This document shows positions 13,497-20,594 of a DNA stretch of 64,000 nt, piece after piece; position 1 is the first letter of the stretch; each line of letters starts with the position of its first letter. A program made the translations under genes and the position numbers. This stretch comes from Siccibacter turicensis LMG 23730 (lineage in GTDB: Bacteria > Pseudomonadota > Gammaproteobacteria > Enterobacterales > Enterobacteriaceae). The notes beneath the pieces are model-generated. The model did no database searches, was not told where the DNA came from, and was given only the letters and a program-made list of their open reading frames with translations. The stretch covers positions 297,547 to 361,546 of the forward strand of contig NZ_AWFZ01000042.1 in assembly GCF_000463155.2 (NCBI RefSeq), in the 5' to 3' direction.

Positions 13497-13527
13497 AGCA
13501 AAAACCCCGCCGCGGCGGGGTTTTTTT
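13497..13527 (+). terminator. Rho-independent terminator of kdsA
   Basis: The stem AAACCCCGCC-GC-GGCGGGGTTT is followed by further T residues. The sequence is nearly symmetric, so it can also serve the convergent chaA. Confidence 0.9.
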
Positions 13528-13560
13528 ATGGCTGAAAACGGCCAGGGCGTGAGTGACGAC

Positions 13561-14655
13561 TCAGGCGAAAATCGTCATCAGGTAGGCGATAAACAGCGCC
13601 AGATGCGCCGCGCCGTTAAGCACGTTGGTGCGCCCGGTAGAAAACGAGATGTGGCACAGCAGCAGTGAGGCCATCATCACAATCATCTCCGGCGCGCCAA
13701 GGGCGAAGATCAGCTCGTTGCCGGTGATCATGGCAATCAGCGTTACCGCCGGCACCGTCAGCGAGATGGTCGCCAGCACCGATCCGAAGAACAGGTTCAT
13801 GGCGCGCTGCACCTGATTATTCAGCACCGCACGCAGGGCGCCGAGGCCTTCCGGCGAGAGGATCAGCAGCGCCACCAGGAAGCCGGTGAACGAGACCGGG
13901 GCATTGGCCCAGCCCAGCAGCGACTCCAGCGGATTGGCATTCATTTTTGTCACGGTAATCACGGCAATCAGGTGCACCACCAGCCACGCCGAGTGCCAGA
14001 TATTGCTGTGCGCCGACGGCTTACCGTGGTGGGGATCGTCCCCTTCATCCTCGTGCTCGTAGACGAACAGGCTCTGGTGGGTGCGGGTCTGGATGAGCAG
14101 GAACACGCCATACATCACCGCCGAGATCAGCGCCACCAGCAGCGCCTGAGGGATGGAGAAATTGCCGGTGGGCAGCGCCATCGGGAACACCAGCACGATA
14201 ACCGCCAGCGGGAACAGGGCAATCAGGTACTGCTTAATACCGAACAGGTTCATGTACTGCGTTGCGAACTTGTTGCCGCCCAACAGCAGGGCAAAACCAA
14301 CCAGACCGCCGGTGACGATCATGATGATCGAGTAGAGCGTATCGCGCATCAGCGTCGGCGCGGCATCACCCGTGGCCATCAGGGCGGAAATCAGGCTGAC
14401 TTCGAGAATAACGACGGAAAGGCTAAGGATCAGGGAACCATAGGGTTCGCCGAGACGGTGTGCCAGCACATCGGCATGGCGTACTACGCTAAAAGCACTG
14501 CTTAAAATGGCGACCAGCGCCAGAATATTAATCCCGACCACCACTGGTAGTGACTGGCTTGACCCCCAAAGCGCCAGCACGACCAGTGCCAGAACCGGAA
14601 AGAGGAGAGTCGTCTCCTTATGACGGGTTTTCACCGCCTCATGTGTTGTTGGCAT
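13561..14655 (-). CDS. chaA: Sodium-potassium/proton antiporter ChaA
   Basis: CaCA-family exchanger of 364 residues (E. coli 366). It has two homologous helix bundles, each with a Glu-containing alpha-repeat (GEPYGSLILSLSVVILEVSLIS and ILSPEGLGALRAVLNNQ). They are joined by a charged cytoplasmic loop (YEHEDEGDDPHHGK). It exports K+, Na+ or Ca2+ in exchange for protons at alkaline pH. The frame is open 14 codons upstream; the ATG at 14655 has GGAGG six bases before it. It is divergent from chaB-chaC. Confidence 0.95.
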   Translation of the reverse strand: MPTTHEAVKTRHKETTLLFPVLALVVLALWGSSQSLPVVVGINILALVAILSSAFSVVRHADVLAHRLGEPYGSLILSLSVVILEVSLISALMATGDAAPTLMRDTLYSIIMIVTGGLVGFALLLGGNKFATQYMNLFGIKQYLIALFPLAVIVLVFPMALPTGNFSIPQALLVALISAVMYGVFLLIQTRTHQSLFVYEHEDEGDDPHHGKPSAHSNIWHSAWLVVHLIAVITVTKMNANPLESLLGWANAPVSFTGFLVALLILSPEGLGALRAVLNNQVQRAMNLFFGSVLATISLTVPAVTLIAMITGNELIFALGAPEMIVMMASLLLCHISFSTGRTNVLNGAAHLALFIAYLMTIFA

Positions 14656-14929
14656 CCTGTTCCTCCATAAGCGCAGGTATCGATTCAGTATAGTCACTCC
14701 TGCAAACCCTTTTAAAATAGCAAACAGTCACATTTCAACCGTAAATATTTACAGATTTTTACGGGTTTGGTTTCAATTTGGTTTCCAGTCCTCATAAATG
14801 CCAGCATTCCGAAAATTACATCGCTAAATCATCATCTTAAAAGCATATTCCGGTCATAAATCACCGGATGTGGCGACGCGGCGCGTCCTGTACCACACTT
14901 ATCCTTTACCCTGTAAAAGGAGGCTTACC

Positions 14930-15160
14930 ATGCCGTATAAATCGAAAAGCGACCTGCCGGACAATGTGACCAACGTGCTTCCCGCCCACGCGCAGGAAAT
15001 TTATAAAGAGGCGTTTAACAGCGCCTGGGACCAGTACAAGGACAAAGACGATCGCCGGGGCGATGCCAGCCGCGAGGAGACGGCCCATCGAGTTGCCTGG
15101 GCGGCGGTTAAGCATGAATACGAAAAGGGTGATGACGATAAGTGGCATAAAAAGAAATAG
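14930..15160 (+). CDS. chaB: ChaB family protein
   Basis: 76 residues, the E. coli length, and almost identical through IYKEAFNSAWDQYKDK and AWAAVKHEYEKGDDDKWHKK. It is proposed to regulate the ChaA antiporter; the direct mechanism is not established. AAAGGAGG precedes the ATG at ideal spacing, so the open frame upstream of it is not used. It is strongly charged with no membrane segment, so a cytosolic protein. Confidence 0.94.
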   Translation: MPYKSKSDLPDNVTNVLPAHAQEIYKEAFNSAWDQYKDKDDRRGDASREETAHRVAWAAVKHEYEKGDDDKWHKKK

Positions 15161-15279
15161 CCACCTGAACAGGCGCTAATCGCCCGTTATGCAGCCATTG
15201 CAAAATGTGATGATAAAAAGGTCTAACGGAGAGGGGCTGTCGTATTGCCAGCGCCCCGTTAATTTCATAAGGTCATCAG

Positions 15280-15300
15280 ATGCCGCGCGGTGCGCGGCAT
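15280..15300 (+). other. Perfect 9-bp hairpin between chaB and chaC
   Basis: ATGCCGCGC-GGT-GCGCGGCAT is a perfect stem with a three-base loop and no T run, so not a classical terminator. It lies 60 bases before the chaC start, and could separate chaB from chaC expression or stabilise an mRNA end. Confidence 0.55.
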
Positions 15301-15359
15301 GCAAGCCGGGATGGCGAAACAGGATTATTGCAGGGACGCCGCAGTGGCGGAGGTGGAAA

Positions 15360-16019
15360 GTGTTAACACGTGATTTTTTAATGAAAGCCGACTGTAAAAC
15401 GGCGTTTGGTGCTATCGAGGAGTCGTTGCTGTGGTCTGCGGAACAACGCGCCGCATCCCTGAGCGCTACGCTGGCCTGTCGGCCCGACCACTCCCCCGTC
15501 TGGATCTTTGGTTACGGCTCGCTGATGTGGAACCCGGCGCTGGAGTTCGATGACTCCTGCACCGCCACCCTTACCGGCTGGCACCGCGCGTTCTGCCTGC
15601 GGCTTACCGCCGGGCGCGGCACCGCCTGCAAGCCAGGTCGCATGCTGGCCCTGAAAGAGGGCGGACGCACCACCGGCATCGCCTACCGTATCCCCGAGAG
15701 CGCGCTGGAAGATGAGCTGACCCTGCTGTGGAAGCGCGAAATGATTACCGGCTGCTACCTGCCGACCTGGTGTCGCCTGACGCTCGACGACGGCCGCACC
15801 GTGAACGCGCTGGTGTTTATCATGGATCCGCGCCACCCGCAGTATGAGGCGGATACCCGTGCGCAGGTGATTGCGCCGCTGATTGCCGCGGCGAGCGGCC
15901 CGCTCGGCACCAACGCCCAGTATCTGTTCTCCCTTGATACCGCGCTCAGGCAGCTCGGCATGCAGGACGCTTCGCTGGACGACCTTATCGGCCACGTACG
16001 GGCGCTGCACCAGGCCTGA
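15360..16019 (+). CDS. chaC: Glutathione-specific gamma-glutamylcyclotransferase ChaC
   Basis: Cleaves glutathione to 5-oxoproline and Cys-Gly in the cytosol. 219 residues. The family signature FGYGSLMWNP and the substrate loop TAGRGTACKPGR are present; the catalytic Glu falls within LALKEGGRTTG or the later WKREM segment by family alignment. The start is GTG with GGAGG exactly six bases before it; its first residues LTRDFLM match the E. coli N-terminus. The C-terminus stops about a dozen residues before the E. coli one. Confidence 0.93.
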   Translation: MLTRDFLMKADCKTAFGAIEESLLWSAEQRAASLSATLACRPDHSPVWIFGYGSLMWNPALEFDDSCTATLTGWHRAFCLRLTAGRGTACKPGRMLALKEGGRTTGIAYRIPESALEDELTLLWKREMITGCYLPTWCRLTLDDGRTVNALVFIMDPRHPQYEADTRAQVIAPLIAAASGPLGTNAQYLFSLDTALRQLGMQDASLDDLIGHVRALHQA

Positions 16020-16216
16020 CGCCCGGCCTGTCACTCGCAGAGGGGCAGGAGAGTGACGCCTGCCCCTTGCGTTATGTTCATTTCCTGAACGCATCGCCCG
16101 ACTAGGCTGAACGGATGCTACCCCAGAGGCGTCCAGCTCTAGGCTAAGCGCCCGCGTGGTTCCGGCACGGCTTTTGCTTGATAACGCTTACCCTTATCCG
16201 GCAGAGCGAGCATGCG

Positions 16217-17416
16217 ATGATCAATACGCCAGAATCCTCCCCCGACGCGCTGACCTGGTATCACGCCGCCCATCAACAGCGCCGCGCCACGCTGCGCCAG
16301 CTGCACCAGGTCGCACAGTGGGCAAGCGCCATCGGCCACCTGGTGCATCTGCTCCAGCGCGAGCGCGGCGCCTCTAACGTCTGGCTTTGCTCAGACGGCA
16401 CGCTTTACCAGCAGGAGCGACGGCTGTGCGCCCGGCAAACCGACGCCCAGCGCCAGCGCTTTATTGCTCTGTTACAGGCCGATGCGCCTCCCCTGAGCAG
16501 CCTGCTCTGCACCTCGCTGGCCTGCGCGCTGGGGTATCTCGATACGCTTGGCGCGCTACGCGAACGCATCGCCACCCGTGAGGCGACCCCGGCCGATGCC
16601 ATGACGCACTTCAGCCGCGTTATCCGCCACCTGCTGAACATCGTGGTTCAGGCTAACGACACCGTGGACGACCCCGCTATCGCCCGGCAGCTCACCGCGC
16701 TCTACAGCCTGATGCAGGGCAAAGAGCTGGCGGGGCAGGAGCGCGCCCTGGGCGCCATCGGTTTTACCCGGGGAGAAGTGGACGACGCGTTGCGCCAGCA
16801 GCTGGTAGACAGGATTGACGGCCAGCAGCGCTGCTTCGATACCTTTCTCTCCCTGACCACCCCCGACCAGGCCGGTGCCTGGCAGGCTTACTGCACCCCC
16901 TCCCGGGAAACCGAGCGGCTGCGGCGGCTCGCCTGCACCCGTCTGCCCCGCACGGAGGACCCCACCGACCTGGCGCTGCGTTGGTTTGCGCTGCAAACCG
17001 CCCGGCTCGACAGCCTGCGCCAGCGCGAAGAGGCGCTGATTGCCGGGCTGATTCAGGAAACCGAGGCGCTGCTGGCGGCACACGCCCAACCGCGCGATTT
17101 CAGCCGCTGGCTGGAAGCGCACGCCGACGACGAGGTGGAAACCCCGCCGGGGCGAGACCTGATTGGCCTGGTGCGGGATCAGGCCCGGCAGATCGCCACG
17201 CTTTCGCATCAGCTGGCGTCCCTGGAGGCGACGCTTGCCGAGCGCAAAACCATCGACAAAGCCAAAAGCCTGCTGATGACCCACCGACATCTCAGCGAGG
17301 AGGAGGCCTGGCAGCAGTTGCGAAGTCTGGCGATGAACCAGAACCGGCGCATGGTGGAGATTGCCGCCGCGATGCTGAGCGTTGGCTCGCTGTTAGCGGT
17401 ACCCCGTAAGGAGTAG
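16217..17416 (+). CDS. nasR: Nitrate/nitrite-responsive antiterminator NasR (NIT-ANTAR)
   Basis: 399 residues. The NIT sensor domain covers about residues 30-290 (HLLQRERGASNVWL at its start). The C-terminal ANTAR RNA-binding helices begin at about 325 (LASLEATLAERKTIDKAKSLLM, EEEAWQQLRSLAMNQNRRMVEIA). In Klebsiella oxytoca NasR binds nitrate or nitrite and then the nasF leader RNA, preventing termination. The ATG at 16217 is chosen for its fit to the domain; in-frame codons lie 13 further upstream. It lies directly before its target leader, which begins at its stop codon. Confidence 0.92.
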   Translation: MINTPESSPDALTWYHAAHQQRRATLRQLHQVAQWASAIGHLVHLLQRERGASNVWLCSDGTLYQQERRLCARQTDAQRQRFIALLQADAPPLSSLLCTSLACALGYLDTLGALRERIATREATPADAMTHFSRVIRHLLNIVVQANDTVDDPAIARQLTALYSLMQGKELAGQERALGAIGFTRGEVDDALRQQLVDRIDGQQRCFDTFLSLTTPDQAGAWQAYCTPSRETERLRRLACTRLPRTEDPTDLALRWFALQTARLDSLRQREEALIAGLIQETEALLAAHAQPRDFSRWLEAHADDEVETPPGRDLIGLVRDQARQIATLSHQLASLEATLAERKTIDKAKSLLMTHRHLSEEEAWQQLRSLAMNQNRRMVEIAAAMLSVGSLLAVPRKE

Positions 17417-17417
17417 T

Positions 17418-17434
17418 TGCACAATCATTGGGCA
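17418..17434 (+). promoter_or_regulatory. NtrC-like enhancer site upstream of nasF
   Basis: TGCACAATCATTGGGCA matches 12 of 17 positions of the NtrC consensus (TGCAC-N7-GTGCA type). Its centre is about 107 bases before the start predicted from the sigma54 promoter, the usual NtrC distance. It starts one base after the nasR stop codon. Confidence 0.6.
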
Positions 17435-17507
17435 ATTAGCGGGCGCTGACGGTGCAAACCGGTGCCGTTGACGCCCCACAGCCCGCCTGTGCGCGGGGGT
17501 GCGATTC

Positions 17508-17523
17508 TGGCACAGCCCTTGCA
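17508..17523 (+). promoter_or_regulatory. Sigma54 promoter of the nas operon
   Basis: TGGCAC-N5-TTGCA is a full match to the -24/-12 consensus, with the GG and GC dinucleotides ten bases apart. Predicted transcription start near 17533. This fits nitrogen-limitation control of nasFEDCBA. Confidence 0.85.
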
Positions 17524-17551
17524 GTATTCTCATACAACTTATTTTTTGCCC

Positions 17552-17595
17552 CGGCCAACGGCGGTCGATGGCAGAAACGGATAACGGCGTCCTGC
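17552..17595 (+). ncRNA. ANTAR-target double hairpin in the nasF leader
   Basis: Two hairpins each present the hexaloop AACGGC, which fits the ANTAR recognition rule of A at loop position 1 and G at position 4. Hairpin 1 is 17552-17567 with five pairs. Hairpin 2 is 17571-17595: inner stem GGAT/GTCC, outer GCA/TGC, with a five-base bulge. Bases 17589-17595 of hairpin 2 also form the 5' arm of the following terminator, so the two structures exclude each other. NasR binding should hold hairpin 2 and let transcription pass. Confidence 0.85.
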
Positions 17596-17628
17596 GGTGA
17601 ACTTCACCGCCGGGCGCTTTTTTGTTTT
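17587..17628 (+). terminator. Regulated leader terminator of nasF
   Basis: A long stem pairs 17587-17592 with 17612-17617 and GCGGTGAA with TTCACCGC inside, followed by TTTTTT (17618-17623). It lies 12 bases before the nasF ATG. It competes with the second ANTAR hairpin. Confidence 0.9.
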
Positions 17629-17639
17629 CAGGGGGCTGT

Positions 17640-18890
17640 ATGAGCGATGTGCCAGTGAGGATTACCCGCCGTCGGTTTTTGCAGGCAGGTGCGGCGCTGG
17701 GTGGGGCCATGCTGTTACCGGGCGTGATGGGCGCGGCGTATGCCGCCGGGTCGGATGCGCCGGAGCTGAACACCGTGCGGGTGGGGTTTATTCCCCTTAC
17801 CGACTGCGCCCCGGTGGTAATGGCCGCCCTGAAGGGCTTCGACAAAAAATATGGCATCAGCATTGTGCCGAGCAAAGAGGCCAGCTGGGCCGCGGTGCGT
17901 GACAAGCTGGTCTCCGGCGAGCTTGATGCGGCGCACATGCTCTACGGCATGCTCTACGGCCTCGAACTGGGTCTTGCCGGGAAAGCGCACCCGATGGCTA
18001 ACCTGATGACGCTCAACCAGAACGGGCAGGGGATCACGCTTTCCAGCGAACTGCTGGAGAGCGGTATCCGGGATGCCGACGGGCTGGCGAAGCGGGTGGC
18101 GGCCAGCGCGCCGGGCACCTACACCTTCGCCCATACCTTCCCGACCGGCACCCATGCCATGTGGCTCTACTACTGGCTGGCGGCGGCGGGCATACACCCC
18201 TTCAACGATGTGCGCACCGTGGTGGTTCCCCCGCCGCAGATGGTGATGAACATGCGTATCGGCAACATGGTGGGTTTCTGCGTCGGTGAGCCGTGGAACG
18301 CCCGCGCCATCAACGACCGTATTGGCTTTACCGCCGCCACCTCGCAGGAGGTGTTCCCGGATCATCCGGAGAAAATTCTCGGCACCCGGGCTGCATGGGT
18401 TGCGCAGCATCCGCATACCGCCCGGGCGCTGGTGGCCGCGGTGATGGAGGCCGCGCGCTGGATCGACGCCAGCCCGGACAACCGACGCGAAACCGCTCGG
18501 GTGCTGGCGCGTCGCGCCTGGCTCAACACCAAGGAGCAGTACCTGACCGGCCGCATGCTCGGGGAGTACGACAGCGGCGCCGGGCGGCGCTGGCAGGACG
18601 CCCACCCGATGCGCTTTTTTAACGACGGCAACGTGAGCTTTCCCTGGCACTCGGACGGCATGTGGTTTCTCACCCAGTTCCGCCGCTGGGGGCTGCTCAC
18701 CGCCGACCCGGACTATCAGGGCATTGCCGCCCGCATCAACCGGAACGACATCTGGCAGCAGGCTGCGACGGCGGTGGGCGGTATCGCGACCCCGTCCTCG
18801 CTGCTGCGCACCAGCACTCTGATGGACGGCAGCCGCTGGGACGGTACCCGTCCCGCCGAGTACGCCGCCCGTTTTGCTATTACCCGTTGA
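17640..18890 (+). CDS. nasF: Periplasmic nitrate/nitrite-binding protein NasF
   Basis: 416 residues of the NrtA/CmpA family, substrate-binding part of the NasFED ABC importer. The N-terminus is a twin-arginine signal (TRRRFLQAG, hydrophobic stretch to about residue 35, AAYAAG cleavage region), so it is exported folded by Tat. The core has family segments VRVGFIPLTDCAPVVMA and GYRVGEPW-like GFCVGEPWNARAI. The ATG at 17640 follows GGGGG; an upstream in-frame ATG lies inside the leader terminator and is not used. First gene of nasFEDCBA. Confidence 0.93.
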   Translation: MSDVPVRITRRRFLQAGAALGGAMLLPGVMGAAYAAGSDAPELNTVRVGFIPLTDCAPVVMAALKGFDKKYGISIVPSKEASWAAVRDKLVSGELDAAHMLYGMLYGLELGLAGKAHPMANLMTLNQNGQGITLSSELLESGIRDADGLAKRVAASAPGTYTFAHTFPTGTHAMWLYYWLAAAGIHPFNDVRTVVVPPPQMVMNMRIGNMVGFCVGEPWNARAINDRIGFTAATSQEVFPDHPEKILGTRAAWVAQHPHTARALVAAVMEAARWIDASPDNRRETARVLARRAWLNTKEQYLTGRMLGEYDSGAGRRWQDAHPMRFFNDGNVSFPWHSDGMWFLTQFRRWGLLTADPDYQGIAARINRNDIWQQAATAVGGIATPSSLLRTSTLMDGSRWDGTRPAEYAARFAITR

Positions 18891-18901
18891 GGAGACTCCC
18901 C

Positions 18902-19786
18902 ATGAATCCGGCCCCGCACATCGTGACAGAGACCGACACGCCCGCCGCCCGCGCCGCGGTGATCCCCATCCCGGCGGTAAACGTACGCCGACGCGCCCCG
19001 CGCTGGCGCACGCGCCTCAACGAGGCCCTGCAACGTCTGATCCCGGCGCTGCTCGGCCTGCTGCTGCTCGGCGTCGCCTGGCAACTCGCGGCGCTGCACA
19101 GCAAAGGCTTTCCCGGCCCGCTCAGCACGCTGGACTCTGCGCTGACGCTGTTTGCCGACCCGTTTTACAACGACGGCCCCAACGATCGCGGTATCGGCTG
19201 GAACGTGCTCGCCTCGCTGGGGCGTGTGGCAGTCGGGTTTGGACTAGCGGCGCTGGTGGGCATCCCGCTCGGCTTTCTGATTGGCCGCTTCGTGTTTGTC
19301 GCCCGCATGTTTAATCCGCTGATCGCGCTGCTGCGCCCGGTCAGCCCGCTCGCCTGGCTGCCCATCGGCCTGCTGCTGTTTCAGAAGGCCGAACCGGCGT
19401 CCAGCTGGACCATTTTTATCTGCTCCATCTGGCCGATGGTGATCAATACCGCCGAGGGCGTAAAGCGCGTGCCTCAGGACTATCTCAACGTCGCCCGTGT
19501 GCTGCGTCTCTCCGAGTGGACGGTGATGCGCCGCATCCTGTTCCCGGCGGTGCTGCCGGCGGTACTGACCGGCGTGCGGCTCTCGGTGGGCATCGCCTGG
19601 CTGGTGATTGTTGCCGCGGAGATGCTGACCGGCGGGCTGGGGATCGGCTTCTGGATCTGGAACGAGTGGAACAACCTCAACGTGGAAAACATCCTGATCG
19701 CCATCGTGATCATCGGCGTAGTGGGGCTGGTACTTGAGCAGGCGCTGATGCTGCTGGCGCGTCGCGTTAACTGGCAGGACAACTGA
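18902..19786 (+). CDS. nasE: Nitrate ABC transporter permease NasE
   Basis: 294 residues, BPD_transp_1 permease of the NrtB type with about six helices. The coupling-helix motif EAA-like segment is LNVARVLRLSEWTVMRRILFPAVLPAVLTGVR. A proline/alanine-rich cytoplasmic N-terminal stretch of about 45 residues precedes the first helix. GAGGAG before the ATG and an 11-base gap after nasF set the start; the frame upstream runs into nasF and is not used. It forms the channel for NasF-delivered nitrate with NasD. Confidence 0.93.
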   Translation: MNPAPHIVTETDTPAARAAVIPIPAVNVRRRAPRWRTRLNEALQRLIPALLGLLLLGVAWQLAALHSKGFPGPLSTLDSALTLFADPFYNDGPNDRGIGWNVLASLGRVAVGFGLAALVGIPLGFLIGRFVFVARMFNPLIALLRPVSPLAWLPIGLLLFQKAEPASSWTIFICSIWPMVINTAEGVKRVPQDYLNVARVLRLSEWTVMRRILFPAVLPAVLTGVRLSVGIAWLVIVAAEMLTGGLGIGFWIWNEWNNLNVENILIAIVIIGVVGLVLEQALMLLARRVNWQDN

Positions 19787-19796
19787 GGAGCAGAGG

Positions 19797-20585
19797 ATGA
19801 AACCCATTATTCAGGTACAACAGGTGAGTCAACGTTTCGCCACCGCAGGCGGCGAGTTTCTGGCCCTGAGCAACGTCTCGTTTGATATCGCCCCCGGCGA
19901 AACGGTCAGCCTGATCGGCCACTCGGGCTGCGGAAAGTCGACCCTGCTCAATCTGATTGCCGGGATCGCCACCCCAAGCGAAGGCGGGCTGCTGTGTGAT
20001 AACCGGGAGATTGCCGGGCCCGGACCGGAGCGCGCGGTGGTGTTTCAGAATCACTCTCTGCTGCCGTGGCTGACCTGTTTTGAAAACGTGGCGCTGGCGG
20101 TGGATCAGGTGTTCAGGCGCAGCATGTCAAAGGCGGAGCGCCGGGAGTGGATTATTCACAACCTGGAGCGGGTACAGATGGGACATGCACTGGACAAGCG
20201 GCCATCGGAGATCTCCGGCGGCATGAAGCAGCGCGTCGGGATTGCCAGGGCGCTGGCGATGAAACCGCGCGTGCTGCTGATGGACGAGCCCTTCGGCGCG
20301 CTGGATGCCCTGACCCGCGCCCATCTGCAGGATGCGGTGATGCATATCCAGCAGGCGCTGAACACCACCATAGTGCTGATCACCCATGACGTGGATGAAG
20401 CGGTGCTGCTCAGCGACCGGGTACTGATGATGACCAACGGCCCGGCGGCCACCGTCGGCGAGGTGCTGACCGTGGATCTTCCGCGTCCGCGCAACCGCGT
20501 GGCGCTGGCCGACGACAGCCGCTATCACGCCCTGCGCCAGCGGATCCTGCGCTTTCTCTACGAAAAGCAGCCGAAAGCGGCGTAA
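19797..20585 (+). CDS. nasD: Nitrate ABC transporter ATP-binding protein NasD
   Basis: 262 residues, NrtD/SsuB-type ATPase. Walker A GHSGCGKST is at 41-49, the signature is SEISGGMKQRVGIARALA, Walker B is VLLMDEPFGALD, and the switch His is in VLITHDVDEAV. It powers nitrate uptake with NasE. Ten bases after nasE, with GAGG upstream of the ATG. It lacks the extra regulatory domain that NrtC-type ATPases carry. Confidence 0.94.
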   Translation: MKPIIQVQQVSQRFATAGGEFLALSNVSFDIAPGETVSLIGHSGCGKSTLLNLIAGIATPSEGGLLCDNREIAGPGPERAVVFQNHSLLPWLTCFENVALAVDQVFRRSMSKAERREWIIHNLERVQMGHALDKRPSEISGGMKQRVGIARALAMKPRVLLMDEPFGALDALTRAHLQDAVMHIQQALNTTIVLITHDVDEAVLLSDRVLMMTNGPAATVGEVLTVDLPRPRNRVALADDSRYHALRQRILRFLYEKQPKAA

Positions 20586-20594
20586 GGAGCGGAC

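Noticed and set aside
17450-17470. Second NtrC site suggested by GGTGCAAACCGGTGCC
   Set aside because: The two half-sites are not in the NtrC inverted arrangement at 17-base spacing; at best one half-site.
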